Positions 27,299-36,017 of a DNA stretch of 64,000 nt are shown here, one piece after another. Under the pieces are notes generated by a model. The model made no database searches. It was given only the letters and a program-made list of their open reading frames with translations, and was not told the origin of the DNA. Source of the stretch: Bacillus sp. IITD106 (GTDB taxonomy: Bacteria > Bacillota > Bacilli > Bacillales > Bacillaceae_C); the NCBI RefSeq assembly GCF_019459225.1, contig NZ_JAIAZY010000001.1, forward strand, positions 145,110-209,109, given 5' to 3'. The number at the start of each line of letters is the position of its first letter. The first letter of the stretch is position 1. Both the position numbers and the translations under genes were made by a program.

Positions 27299-27438
27299 AT
27301 TATTTCCAACAAAAAAACTTTAAATTTGAGTGAAAATGAGAGATAAAAATACATCAAAATTCACAATTCAAGTGAGCATAAGATTTCGAATAATTTTCTT
27401 TTAGAAAGGTGTTTGAGAGTATATCTTGTAAAGGTAAA

Positions 27439-27475
27439 ATGCACATAAATCCTCTATCTTAAGGATTATGTGCAT
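27439..27475 (-). terminator. Terminator of the PfpI-like gene
   Basis: A long stem (ATGCACATAAATCCT / AGGATTATGTGCAT, one bulge) is followed on the minus strand by TTTTACC, 18 bases after the gene's stop. Confidence 0.75.
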
Positions 27476-27492
27476 TGTGAAATGTTTGATAT

Positions 27493-28098
27493 TTATGAAC
27501 TTTTCTTTATTGCCTCATAATAACCCAATTTATGGAAATCATAAAGTTGATTAATATGCTCCTTTGGATATGCTTCTAATAATTCAAGAATTTCTTTTGC
27601 AAATTCCAATGAGGCTGTTCCATTTGCGGTCACAATTTTTCCGTCAGTAACTGCTTGTTCTAATACATAATTCATTTCATTTCTATAGTTATCTTTTGCA
27701 TAAGTTTTCAAATCATTTAGATCATTGCTTGTATGCTTTATTTCATTTAACCATCCATTGGCTCCCATAAAAACTGTTGCATCGCATATTGCCCCTACTG
27801 GAATATCCATAGTAAGTGCCTTTTCCATTATTGGAATGACGTTATTGTTTATTGGTTTACGCCAAGAGTTTCCCCCAATTAGTATTAAACCATAAAAGAT
27901 TTCAGGTATGCTTTTTAACGTATAATCTGGAAGAACGTTTAATCCACCGATTGACCTTACAACACCCTCACTTACACTAACTATCTTAGTAATGTACTTG
28001 TCTGTATCATTCAAAAAAGCTGCTACATAAGACATTTCCCAATCAGCGAATTCATCCAAAACTACTATTAAGATCTCTTTTTCCTCAGTTTGGTTCAT
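27493..28098 (-). CDS. DJ-1/PfpI family protein
   Basis: This 201-residue protein is of the class I glutamine-amidotransferase-like fold. The nucleophile elbow is AICDATVF (Cys near 104), and ILIVVLDEFADWE at the N terminus carries the usual acidic residue. Members act as deglycases, chaperones or proteases; this subgroup is uncharacterised. AGGAGG precedes the ATG. It is transcribed divergently from a WYL regulator across a 109-base region with a nested palindrome, so it is probably the regulator's target. Confidence 0.85.
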   Translation of the reverse strand: MNQTEEKEILIVVLDEFADWEMSYVAAFLNDTDKYITKIVSVSEGVVRSIGGLNVLPDYTLKSIPEIFYGLILIGGNSWRKPINNNVIPIMEKALTMDIPVGAICDATVFMGANGWLNEIKHTSNDLNDLKTYAKDNYRNEMNYVLEQAVTDGKIVTANGTASLEFAKEILELLEAYPKEHINQLYDFHKLGYYEAIKKSS

Positions 28099-28127
28099 TC
28101 TTAATTCCTCCTAATTTATTATATAAA

Positions 28128-28166
28128 TTCAATTATTTTGATACTGTCTTCAGTATATAATTGAAT
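28128..28166. promoter_or_regulatory. Nested palindromic operator
   Basis: Outer arms ATTCAATTAT / ATAATTGAAT enclose an inner palindrome ATACTG-TCTT-CAGTAT (28141-28156). It lies between the divergent PfpI and WYL genes. Confidence 0.6.
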
Positions 28167-28207
28167 AGTGACAAATGATGACACAATTAGCAAAAGGGGT
28201 AAAAATT

Positions 28208-29146
28208 TTGAGTAAAGCAATTAGATTAAATGAATTAAGGTTGTATATTAATCGAGTCAAAAAGTTTAAGGTAGATGATTTAGCGAAGGAATTTAATGTT
28301 TCAAGAAGAACGATTCTTAGGGATTTAGAAGAACTAAGTATTTTAGGGGTTCCATTAATTTCAGAGGTAGGAGCTAATGGAGGATATCAAGTTTTGGAAG
28401 AAAAAAATCTACTTGCTGTCTCTTTTACAAAAGAGGAAACTTTCTCTATCTTTTTTGCTCTTTTGTCTTTAAAACATTTTATTAGCTTACCTTTTGAATC
28501 CGAATATAATTCAATCATAAAAAAATTCTATTTGAACTTAAACGGAAAGATGAAAGATGAAATTGATTTAATCAAAAATAAGATTGATTTTAAAATAGAT
28601 AATCAGAGTAAAGAAAGTCCCCTATTAAAAGAGCTATTTATGGCGGCAATAGGAAATGAGCCGCTTTGGATTACTTACTTGGGGGTTAAAAGAGAAATTC
28701 AACCAGTTGGGTTATTTTCTCAGTATGGAAGATGGTATTGTCCTTCGTATTGTTATCTTAGGGAGGATTTCAGACTTTTTCGTTGCGATCGAATATCAGA
28801 GATCGGATTAAGTTCAAGAAGTGACAAGATGGATTTAAAAGAAACCAACCTAAATGATATTATTAACATTTTAACAACAAAAAAAGAGTATGAGCTTGTT
28901 GTGGAATTAACACCAGAAGGAGTAGAAAAATATAAATCTAGTGTTTCACTATATTATCAAATATCAATAGACAGTGAAGGTTATGGAGTCATGAAAGGTT
29001 CAATAAGTGAAACAGAAATAGACTTTTTGGCAGATTACTTCATACAAATGGGAAAGCATGCAAAAGTAGTTGAACCCATAGAATTAAGAGATGAAATAAA
29101 AAAGAAAATCTTAGTATTGAGTGATTTATACTGTGATTCGATATAG
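28208..29146 (+). CDS. YafY-type HTH/WYL transcription regulator
   Basis: This 312-residue protein has an N-terminal HTH_11 domain (VDDLAKEFNVSRRTILRDLE, residues about 20-55) and a WYL domain (LWITYLGVKREIQPVGLFSQ, then RWYCPSYCYLREDFRLFRCD, about 165-225) that senses ligands, followed by a WCX-type tail. The TTG at 28208 has GGGG eight bases upstream and gives the normal N terminus. It is divergent from the PfpI gene and likely binds the palindrome between them. Confidence 0.85.
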   Translation: MSKAIRLNELRLYINRVKKFKVDDLAKEFNVSRRTILRDLEELSILGVPLISEVGANGGYQVLEEKNLLAVSFTKEETFSIFFALLSLKHFISLPFESEYNSIIKKFYLNLNGKMKDEIDLIKNKIDFKIDNQSKESPLLKELFMAAIGNEPLWITYLGVKREIQPVGLFSQYGRWYCPSYCYLREDFRLFRCDRISEIGLSSRSDKMDLKETNLNDIINILTTKKEYELVVELTPEGVEKYKSSVSLYYQISIDSEGYGVMKGSISETEIDFLADYFIQMGKHAKVVEPIELRDEIKKKILVLSDLYCDSI

Positions 29147-29177
29147 GAAACAATAATAAAATCATTCATCTCTCTTA

Positions 29178-29238
29178 AATAAATTGCACACAATGATTTA
29201 ATTCATTGCTAAGCTAATAATTAGATTATAGTAGAGGG
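29178..29238 (+). repeat. Contiguous copy of the intergenic repeat
   Basis: Its left part is identical to 10010-10030 and its right part nearly identical to 10761-10800. Here nothing separates the two. Confidence 0.7.
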
Positions 29239-29304
29239 GAGAAAGATAAAGGTTCAAATTTGTTTAAAGGATTGTGGTATATTATTTTTAATGAGGTGAA
29301 AGAA

Positions 29305-29375
29305 ATGGTTAGAAGGATATAGATAGCCTCCGGAATTAGATATTGTTTTAATTTTGGAGGCTATTTTAATATTTA
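29305..29375 (+). promoter_or_regulatory. Leader peptide and terminator-like attenuator
   Basis: A GAGGTG site precedes a five-codon ORF at 29305-29322 (MVRRI). Directly after it ATAGCCTCC (29323-29331) pairs with GGAGGCTAT (29356-29364), extended by AATTA/TAATT, and is followed by TTTTAATATTT, so the hairpin can act as an intrinsic terminator before the methyltransferase gene. This is the layout of ribosome-controlled attenuators before antibiotic-resistance genes; the control itself is inferred. Confidence 0.55.
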
Positions 29376-29389
29376 GGAGTTGTAGCATT

Positions 29390-30121
29390 ATGAAGCAAAA
29401 CAAATATGATGATGTGAATTTCTTTTCTGCATATGAAAAAATGCCACGTTCAGTTAAGGGACTTGAAGGTGCGGGAGAATGGCACGTATTAAAAGAGCTT
29501 TTACCTGAGCTTCGAAATAAAAGTGTACTTGATTTAGGATGCGGTTTCGGTTGGCATTGCCGTTATGCTCGTGAACAGCAAGCAAAGTCTGTTATTGGAG
29601 TTGATATATCTGAAAAAATGCTTCAAAAGGCTCGTGAAATGACGGATGATTCTTTAATTTCATACGTTAAAATGCCAATTGAAGACATTAACTTTTCAGA
29701 CTCTCAATTTGATGTTGTCATCAGTTCCTTGGCTTTTCACTATATTAAGTCCTTTGAAGCAATCTGTAAGAAGGTCTATGATTGTTTGAAGCCCGGAGGT
29801 TCTTTTGTTTTTTCAGTTGAACATCCGATTTTCACTTCTCGAAATGAACAAGATTGGTATTATGATGACAAAGGAAATCGTCTGCATTGGCCAGTTGACC
29901 ATTACCAATCGGAAGGATTGCGCGAAACTACTTTCCTAACTGAAAACGTTATAAAATACCATCGGACATTTTCAACTTATATCAATGACTTAATTAATAC
30001 CGGCTTTGTTGTGAGGACAGTCAAGGAACCCATTCCCTCTGCAGAAATGTTAATGAGTATACCTGAAATGAAAGATGAACTTCGTAGACCTATGTTCTTA
30101 ATAATCGCTGCAGTAAAGTAA
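29390..30121 (+). CDS. Class I SAM-dependent methyltransferase
   Basis: This 243-residue protein has motif I VLDLGCGFGWHCRYAREQ (about 52-70), VIGVDIS (motif II) and DVVISSLAFHYI (motif IV), then CLKPGGSFVFSVEHP. No membrane or RNA-binding domain is visible. AGGAG precedes the ATG at 29390. It is preceded by a short leader ORF and a terminator-like hairpin, which suggests conditional expression, possibly in response to ribosome stalling. The substrate is unknown; the FVFSVEHPIF segment resembles small-molecule methyltransferases. Confidence 0.88.
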   Translation: MKQNKYDDVNFFSAYEKMPRSVKGLEGAGEWHVLKELLPELRNKSVLDLGCGFGWHCRYAREQQAKSVIGVDISEKMLQKAREMTDDSLISYVKMPIEDINFSDSQFDVVISSLAFHYIKSFEAICKKVYDCLKPGGSFVFSVEHPIFTSRNEQDWYYDDKGNRLHWPVDHYQSEGLRETTFLTENVIKYHRTFSTYINDLINTGFVVRTVKEPIPSAEMLMSIPEMKDELRRPMFLIIAAVK

Positions 30122-30130
30122 ATCTTAATT

Positions 30131-30163
30131 AAACGTTCCTATGATATTTAGGGACGTTTTTTC
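30131..30163 (+). terminator. Intrinsic terminator
   Basis: AAACGTTCC pairs with GGGACGTTT (one G-T pair) and is followed by six T. Confidence 0.8.
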
Positions 30164-30331
30164 TTATTCAATATGGGGGGGTTAGCTGAAGAAGGTATTA
30201 ACAAAGGGGATGTAGGATTGACGCACTTTTTTGCAGAAGTTACTGAATGAACGGGGCAGGTTAGCGACAGCAAAACATTCCGAGTTTTTATGGTATTTTT
30301 AAACAGAATACAATTATTGGAGGCAAGAAAT

Positions 30332-31060
30332 ATGTCTTTATTTTCACAAACGATAACGGACTTTTGGTGGGGTCAATTCTTGAACGGAGACGTCCTCTAT
30401 AGTGATGAAGTTTTTACTGTCTCCATCAATCCTAATCTGAGCTCAGACAGACGAGTCATGATGCTAGAAACTTACGACGGCAGGGTTATGGCAGTCCTGA
30501 CGCCTGCTATGGCAGATAAAATCGGCCTGTATCAACGAAAAGATCTGCCTAAGAGAACCTTCCTCCAAATATTGAATGGAGAGGGAATCATTCTGCATGG
30601 AGCAGATTATCTTTTTTATTTTTCAGAAACTGATAAGAACGTATTGCTACAAGAGAAACTAGATAGTGGGTTACGCCAATTAACAGAGAAAGATGATACT
30701 GTTTTCTCCGAGTTCCAGTCCTCTGCCTCAGAACAAGACTTGGATAATGCTTATGTGGAATTAGATCACTGGGCGGTGTTCGGTTCTTTTGAGCAAGACC
30801 GCCTGGCCAGCGCCGCAAGCATGTATCCCTGGGGGAATGCACAAATTGCAGATCTCGGTGTATTGACCTTGGCTCCTTTTAGAGGAAAAGGGCACGCCCG
30901 CAAAGTGGTACGTTCAATCTGCAAGTACGCCTGTATTCAGGGATACGAACCCCAATACCGATGTCAGCTTGATAACCAGGAATCTGTGTCTCTGGCTAAA
31001 GCTGCTGGTTTGACGTTGTTTGGAAAGTGGGATGTGATATCACCCGACTCCATTGATTAA
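30332..31060 (+). CDS. GNAT-fold acetyltransferase with N-terminal extension
   Basis: This 242-residue protein has an N-terminal half without a clear family and a C-terminal GNAT domain: YVELDHWAVFGSFEQDRLAS, LGVLTLAPFRGKGHARKVVR (acetyl-CoA loop RGKGHA near 191) and LDNQESVSLAKAAGL. GGAGGC precedes the ATG at 30332. The first 100 residues resemble the extension seen in GNATs of the FR47/YjdJ kind. Substrate unknown. It appears to stand alone. Confidence 0.8.
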   Translation: MSLFSQTITDFWWGQFLNGDVLYSDEVFTVSINPNLSSDRRVMMLETYDGRVMAVLTPAMADKIGLYQRKDLPKRTFLQILNGEGIILHGADYLFYFSETDKNVLLQEKLDSGLRQLTEKDDTVFSEFQSSASEQDLDNAYVELDHWAVFGSFEQDRLASAASMYPWGNAQIADLGVLTLAPFRGKGHARKVVRSICKYACIQGYEPQYRCQLDNQESVSLAKAAGLTLFGKWDVISPDSID

Positions 31061-31137
31061 GAGCTTCATTTTAAAAAATATTAACTAGTTAGTTATAATG
31101 AAATAGTTATTAATATTTATGAAGGAAGTGCGAAGCT

Positions 31138-31845
31138 ATGGATTTTGAAACGGTTATGCAGGAGCTTGAAGCCCTCGGTAAAGAACGAATGAAAAAAATA
31201 TACATATCTAATGGTGCCAAGGAGCCGCTTTTTGGTGTGGCAACGGGCGCTATGAAACCAATGGCAAAGAAAATAAAAATAAATCAACCTTTAGCAGAAG
31301 AACTCTATGCCACAGGCAACTATGATGCCATGTACTTTGCGGGGATTATAGCAGACCCGAAAGCTATGACTGAGTCGGATTATGATCGCTGGATTGATGA
31401 GGCTTATTTTTACATGTTGTCCGATTATGTGGTGGCCGTAACTTTATCGGAATCAGATATTGCTCAGGACGTTTCAGACAAATGGATTGCAAGCGGTGAA
31501 GATCTAAGAATGTCAGCTGGCTGGAGTTGCTATTGCTGGCTTTTAGGGAATCGCAAAGACCATGAATTTTCCGAAAGCAAGATTTCCGATATGCTGGAAG
31601 TCGTGAAAAATACAATTCACAATTCGCCAGAAAGAACTAAATCCGCTATGAATAATTTTTTATACACCGTGGGGACCTCCTATTTGCCGCTCCATGAAAA
31701 GGCAGTCGATACCGCCAAGGAAGTAGGTATAGTAGAAATCAAACGTGACAATAAAAAAAGCAGCTTCCTAAATGCTTATGAAAATATTCAAAAACAAATT
31801 GATAAAGGGAAAATTGGATTCAAACGCAAATATGTAAGATGTTAA
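31138..31845 (+). CDS. DNA alkylation repair (AlkD-like) protein
   Basis: This 235-residue helical protein of the DNA_alkylation HEAT-like family carries GVATGAMKPMAKKIKINQPL near the N terminus and YDAMYFAGIIADPKAM and MSAGWSCYCWLLGNR further on. AlkD glycosylases remove 3- and 7-alkyl purines, but this subgroup is small and its catalytic Asp and Trp residues cannot be matched by eye, so enzyme activity is uncertain. GAAGGAAGTG precedes the ATG. Confidence 0.75.
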   Translation: MDFETVMQELEALGKERMKKIYISNGAKEPLFGVATGAMKPMAKKIKINQPLAEELYATGNYDAMYFAGIIADPKAMTESDYDRWIDEAYFYMLSDYVVAVTLSESDIAQDVSDKWIASGEDLRMSAGWSCYCWLLGNRKDHEFSESKISDMLEVVKNTIHNSPERTKSAMNNFLYTVGTSYLPLHEKAVDTAKEVGIVEIKRDNKKSSFLNAYENIQKQIDKGKIGFKRKYVRC

Positions 31846-31974
31846 AAATAAGCTTCATATCGGGGTGTTAATCCAATTAGGATTGACGCTCCTTTTTAAT
31901 AAAGATTAGTAACAGGAAGGAAAATTACTAAACTTTGAAGAAGGTTAAAAAATCATGTATTGGGGTGGGTTAAG

Positions 31975-32514
31975 TTGAAGAAAATATATGTAATAAGGCA
32001 TTGTGAGGCGGAAGGACAACTCCCTGAAGCACAACTTACAGATAAAGGCCTTAATCAAGCATTAGAATTATGTGAGTTTTTTTCCACCATAAAAATAGAT
32101 CGAATTATTGCCAGTCCATATAAACGAGCAATTGAATCTATTCAACCACTTGCAGAAAGATTAAAGGTAGAGATTGAGATTGATAGTAAATTGACAGAAC
32201 GTGTACTGAGTACCCAAAATCTTACTGATTGGTTTGAAAAACTAAGATTAACATTTGATGATATTGAACTTAAATTTGAAGGCGGAGAATCCAGTCTAGA
32301 TGCAATGAAACGAATAGTGGAAGTTGTTGAAAATATTTTTAACAGTAACTATAAAAATACTATTATTGTGACACACGGAAATTTAATGTCCCTACTTTTA
32401 AAGCATTTTAACAAAGATTTTGGCTTCGATGATTGGAAGAATCTTAGTAATCCTGACGTTTATCTTTTAAAAAATGAAAATAACCAAGTAACTTTTGAAC
32501 GAATATGGAAATAG
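31975..32514 (+). CDS. Histidine phosphatase family protein
   Basis: This 179-residue phosphoglycerate-mutase-like protein has the active-site RHCEAEG near residue 9 (RHG in most members, with Cys here) and the second His in IVTHGNLMSLLL near 137. ASPYKRAIESIQPLAE is the conserved phosphate-binding Arg segment. TTG at 31975 follows GGGGTGGG. Intracellular phosphatase of unknown substrate. Confidence 0.85.
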   Translation: MKKIYVIRHCEAEGQLPEAQLTDKGLNQALELCEFFSTIKIDRIIASPYKRAIESIQPLAERLKVEIEIDSKLTERVLSTQNLTDWFEKLRLTFDDIELKFEGGESSLDAMKRIVEVVENIFNSNYKNTIIVTHGNLMSLLLKHFNKDFGFDDWKNLSNPDVYLLKNENNQVTFERIWK

Positions 32515-32595
32515 AGAAAAGAGAAATTCAAATTGTGAAATATTGCACCTAAAGTAATGGGTTCTATAGTGAAATACAGGTATATCAGAATTAGT

Positions 32596-32620
32596 AACGC
32601 TTGGATTTAAACCAAGCGTT
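32596..32620 (+). terminator. Perfect hairpin after the phosphatase gene
   Basis: AACGCTTGG and CCAAGCGTT enclose a seven-base loop. There is no T run, so termination is uncertain. Confidence 0.4.
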
Positions 32621-32684
32621 GATAGATGTAGTATTAGTTTGTTATTCGGTATGCTATTTCAAATATTTGTACTATAACTTACTG

Positions 32685-32828
32685 TTAAAGATTATCCGTA
32701 TTAATTCTTGGGGTTTCTGGTTCAAGAGCCGCTGCTGCCCTAGCATTTTCATTATGTCGGTCGTTTTTGTTTCTATCTAATTTACTGTATCTTTCTATGT
32801 GTTTGGAAGTTTTCTTTTTGTCAGCCAC
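32685..32828 (-). CDS. Small basic protein of 47 residues, unknown
   Basis: A GTG start at 32828 follows an excellent AGGAGGTGATAAG site. The product is MADKKKTSKHIERYSKLDRN continuing NKNDRHNENARAAAALEPET and ending PRINTDNL: highly charged, no hydrophobic segment, probably disordered. The strong ribosome binding site argues that it is translated. It resembles small acid-soluble or intrinsically disordered Bacillus proteins in composition only; no family is recognised. Confidence 0.6.
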   Translation of the reverse strand: MADKKKTSKHIERYSKLDRNKNDRHNENARAAAALEPETPRINTDNL

Positions 32829-33143
32829 CTTATCACCTCCTACGGATAATATGTCCAACTTTTACATTGAAAATAAATATGGTTGAAGAAGGAATTTATT
32901 TTTATTTCTTGAGTTTCAAATTTAATCGAAAACTTAAATAAATTAAAGATGGGAGTTTATTATGGTGATAAAAGGTTTCTGGGGAAATGAGCCAGATTTT
33001 GCAACAATACAGATATGGTATTATGCAATTTAGGAATCAACATACAGAACAGTTAATTAAGAGATATTAATTGTTATTTAGTATAAATAATAAAGATCCT
33101 CTCTATCTTCATAATCATTGAGAGGATCTTGGTCTAATTCCCA
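32829..33143. other. Gap with a 23-codon frame and the czcD terminator
   Basis: A short frame at 32962-33033 (plus) starts ATG after GGGAG and reads MVIKGFWGNEPDFATIQIWY. It may be a gene remnant. Nothing else is seen apart from the terminator at 33093. Confidence 0.35.
33093..33130 (-). terminator. Terminator of czcD
   Basis: AAGATCCTCTC pairs with GAGAGGATCTT and runs into TTATTATTTA on the minus strand. Confidence 0.8.
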
Positions 33144-34094
33144 TCAGTGATGATGGTGGTGGTGTCCAGATGATTCAGCTTTCATTTTACATAAAATCGT
33201 ATTGTCATGCTGATGGTTAAATGTTTCAAATTGAATCGTCATATGGTGAATATTTTGGTGTTCAAGGTCATGTTCGATTCGATGAAGTAATTGTTCACTT
33301 TCTGCAATAGACATTTGATGATCTACAACTGCATGGCAGGAAAGTGCATTTAACCCGCTCGTAATCGACCAAACGTGCAAATCATGAACGCTTTGAATGC
33401 CTTTTGTATTTTGAATTGTTTGAATCACATCGTCCACATCCACATTTTGTGGGGTCCCTTCCATCAGGACATGGAGGCCAGATTTCGTAACATAGTAGCC
33501 ACTTCGTAATACGAGTACGGCAACAATGACACTTGCGAGTGAATCTGCCCAGCCCCAGCCAAAGAATATGATGAGCAATGCAGCAATAATGGCACCAATG
33601 GAACCAAGCATATCGCTAATCACATGCAAGTAGGCTCCACGCATATTTAAGTTTTCTTCTACGTCCCCACCACGCATCATGATCCACGCAACCAATATAT
33701 TGACTAATAAGCCAATTGAAGCGATGATTAACATTCCAGTTGAAGCAACTTCAGGTGGATTTTGGAAACGCTCAATTGCCTCATAAAAAATATAAATCGC
33801 AATTAATACGAGTGTCACCCCGTTAAGAACAGCCGCCAATATTTCAAATCGTTTGTATCCATACGTTTTACTCTTGTTAGCGGCTTTTTCCCCAAGTGTA
33901 AAGGCCAATAATGCAATCCCAAGTGATATGGCGTCACTTAGCATATGTCCTGCATCTGCCAACAAGGCAAGACTGTTTGTAAGATATCCACCTATGGCCT
34001 CAACAATCATATATAACATAATAATATTAAAGCTAATCAATAAAACCTTTTTATTTGCACCATGTGTATGGTCATGTCCATGATCGTGTCCCAT
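33144..34094 (-). CDS. czcD: Cation diffusion facilitator (Zn/Cd efflux)
   Basis: This 316-residue protein exports zinc, cadmium or cobalt by proton antiport. Six transmembrane helices lie between residues 15 and 205. The metal site shows LLADAGHMLSD in helix 2 and HVISDMLGS in helix 5, and a cytoplasmic domain follows. A His-rich N terminus (GHDHGHDHTHG) and an unusual natural C-terminal run of six His may bind metal. It sits 17 bases after an ArsR/CzrA repressor gene and is almost certainly induced by zinc. Confidence 0.93.
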   Translation of the reverse strand: MGHDHGHDHTHGANKKVLLISFNIIMLYMIVEAIGGYLTNSLALLADAGHMLSDAISLGIALLAFTLGEKAANKSKTYGYKRFEILAAVLNGVTLVLIAIYIFYEAIERFQNPPEVASTGMLIIASIGLLVNILVAWIMMRGGDVEENLNMRGAYLHVISDMLGSIGAIIAALLIIFFGWGWADSLASVIVAVLVLRSGYYVTKSGLHVLMEGTPQNVDVDDVIQTIQNTKGIQSVHDLHVWSITSGLNALSCHAVVDHQMSIAESEQLLHRIEHDLEHQNIHHMTIQFETFNHQHDNTILCKMKAESSGHHHHHH

Positions 34095-34111
34095 TTGAAG
34101 ATCCTCCTAAA

Positions 34112-34447
34112 TTAATGATGCTCAGCATGCTCAATTGCCTGCTTCAGTAAATTCATAACGTGAACGTCATCTTCTGAATAATACAAAGTTGTCCCTGCTC
34201 TTCTATATTTGACCAATCTTAAATTTTTCAAGAATCGTAATTGGTGGGAGACACTCGATTGGCTTAAATTTAGTGTCTCTGCAATATCATTGACGGAATG
34301 CTCCCCTGTACATAATAAATTCAAAATGCGAATTCTAGTTGGGTCGCTCAACGCTTTGAACGTTTGCGAAACGACAAACAGCGTTTCTTCATCCAAATGT
34401 TGTTCCTCTTTATTAAAGGTCTTTTCATGTTTTTGCTCTTCACTCAT
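34112..34447 (-). CDS. czrA: CzrA-type ArsR metalloregulator
   Basis: This 111-residue winged-helix repressor has the recognition helix [20 protein letters not shown]. The C-terminal alpha-5 helix has DxH and HxxH ligands ([10 protein letters not shown] through AIEHAEHH), the CzrA zinc/cobalt site, and it lacks the ELCVCDL box of the cadmium sensors. It is first in the operon with czcD and is expected to bind the palindrome just upstream. Named by family. Confidence 0.88.
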   Translation of the reverse strand: MSEEQKHEKTFNKEEQHLDEETLFVVSQTFKALSDPTRIRILNLLCTGEHSVNDIAETLNLSQSSVSHQLRFLKNLRLVKYRRAGTTLYYSEDDVHVMNLLKQAIEHAEHH

Positions 34448-34476
34448 CGTTTTTACACCTCTACGCTATATTTTAA

Positions 34477-34498
34477 TATATGAGCATATGTTCATATA
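34477..34498. promoter_or_regulatory. CzrA operator
   Basis: TATATGAGCATATG and its partner TTCATATA form an imperfect palindrome of TGAACAN-type half sites (one mismatch) about 30 bases before the repressor start. Confidence 0.75.
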
Positions 34499-34713
34499 TA
34501 AATATTATGATGCTTTTCAATAATTGTCAATCATAAAGTTTACAATTATTTCAATCTTGGCAGTTGCCGATTGCAAACCTTTAAAAGGGAGGTTACCTGT
34601 AACCATGATAAATCAGCTATTTCTATAGATGGTGAAACTCTATTTATTATTTAAAATTGAAACCTTCTGGAAAAATTGAACGTATGTAGAATAAATGAAA
34701 TGAGGTGATTGAC

Positions 34714-35118
34714 ATGGAAGTAGAGGAAGTTTTCTTTTCAGGCTTTGAAAACTCGATGTTTGATATTGTACCCATTTTTATCGGCATTATATTTGTTATA
34801 GTAATTGTTTCAATTATCTTTGGGGCTGTAAAAGGCATTAATCAATGGCAAAAAAATGAGCAATCGCCCCGCTTATCTGTCCCTGCTACTGTGAAAACAA
34901 AAAGGACGAATGTAAGTAGACATTCCCATATGGATTCAAATGAAATTCACAATCACCATACAAGTACGACTTATTATGCCACCTTTGAATTTGAAAGCGG
35001 CGATCGCACGGAATTTAAAGTATCCGGGACAGAATATGGACAGCTAGCAGAAGGCGATACTGGAATTCTTACTTTTCAAGGGACACGTTATCTTGGGTTC
35101 GAGAGGAATCTAGGCTAG
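34714..35118 (+). CDS. DUF2500 family membrane protein
   Basis: This 134-residue protein has one transmembrane helix (about residues 18-42) followed by a His-rich linker and a C-terminal beta domain (TTYYATFEFESGDRTEFKVS, GQLAEGDTGILTFQGTRYLG), which is the DUF2500 pattern. ATG at 34714 follows GAGGTGATT; an upstream TTG at 34705 is less likely. Function unknown. Confidence 0.8.
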   Translation: MEVEEVFFSGFENSMFDIVPIFIGIIFVIVIVSIIFGAVKGINQWQKNEQSPRLSVPATVKTKRTNVSRHSHMDSNEIHNHHTSTTYYATFEFESGDRTEFKVSGTEYGQLAEGDTGILTFQGTRYLGFERNLG

Positions 35119-35293
35119 GCATCTTTTAACTCTCGCATATTATCTATGTATAATATCAACTTGCGAAATCGAAATTGCAGCTAATCGAGTTGTTCATGAA
35201 AATAGTCATTTGCTAATGTCCGAACAACTAGAAGTGGAGCACCCATTATTTCTTGGTAATGAGTGCTACAATCATCCAATACGTTTCTTTTTC

Positions 35294-35989
35294 CTATGCC
35301 TCAAAATAATCAATAATCCCCTCTACGATCCCCGCCGCTACTTTAGTTTGAAAAGAAGTCGTAATGATACGGTTCTCATCCTCTTCATTTGAGATATATC
35401 CAAGTTCCAATAAGACAGCAGGCATTTTGCTTTCTCTTAATACATAGTAGTCTCCGTAAGATAATCCGCGATCCCGGCTACTGATATTCTGCTTGGCAAT
35501 ATGCGTATGAATACTTTCTGCCATTTTTTCATCTCGTTTATGATAATAATAAGTAGTCATTCCATGCACATCATTTGTTTCAAAAGCATCATAATGAATG
35601 CTAATGAATAAATTTGACTTATTTTCTATCGCATACAGTACTCGATCTTCAAGAGCGACATATTCGTCATCGTCTCGCGTTAGTAATACCTCTGCTCCAG
35701 CCTGCTCTAAGGCCGCCTTTATTTTCTTAGCCGTCTCTAAAGTGACTTCCTTCTCAATTGTACCGTTTTGCCCACTAGCCCCAATGTCATTACCTCCGTG
35801 CCCTGGATCAAGTACAATTCTCTTATCTTCCAACACTCGTTTTTTTTCTTGTTTCGTTATTTCATTGACATCAATATTTTTTATATTTTTGACATCTTCA
35901 AATGTAATATCTTTTACTGTAATATCTTTTATAGCTAAAATGGCTAAAATAGGAAAGATTCCTAGATAGATTAATAGTTTTTTTCTCAT
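35294..35989 (-). CDS. N-acetylmuramoyl-L-alanine amidase
   Basis: This 231-residue amidase_3 zinc enzyme cleaves between muramic acid and the stem peptide. Metal and catalytic motifs are VLDPGHGGND (His), the Glu in TIEKEVTLETAKK, SIHYDAF and VLLELGYISNEED. A single N-terminal helix anchors or exports it, with no wall-binding repeats. ATG at 35989 has AAGGGG upstream. It follows the deacetylase gene by 28 bases, so both belong to one envelope operon. Confidence 0.92.
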   Translation of the reverse strand: MRKKLLIYLGIFPILAILAIKDITVKDITFEDVKNIKNIDVNEITKQEKKRVLEDKRIVLDPGHGGNDIGASGQNGTIEKEVTLETAKKIKAALEQAGAEVLLTRDDDEYVALEDRVLYAIENKSNLFISIHYDAFETNDVHGMTTYYYHKRDEKMAESIHTHIAKQNISSRDRGLSYGDYYVLRESKMPAVLLELGYISNEEDENRIITTSFQTKVAAGIVEGIIDYFEA

Positions 35990-36017
35990 AGATAGTATTC
36001 CCCTTAATAATAATTTT

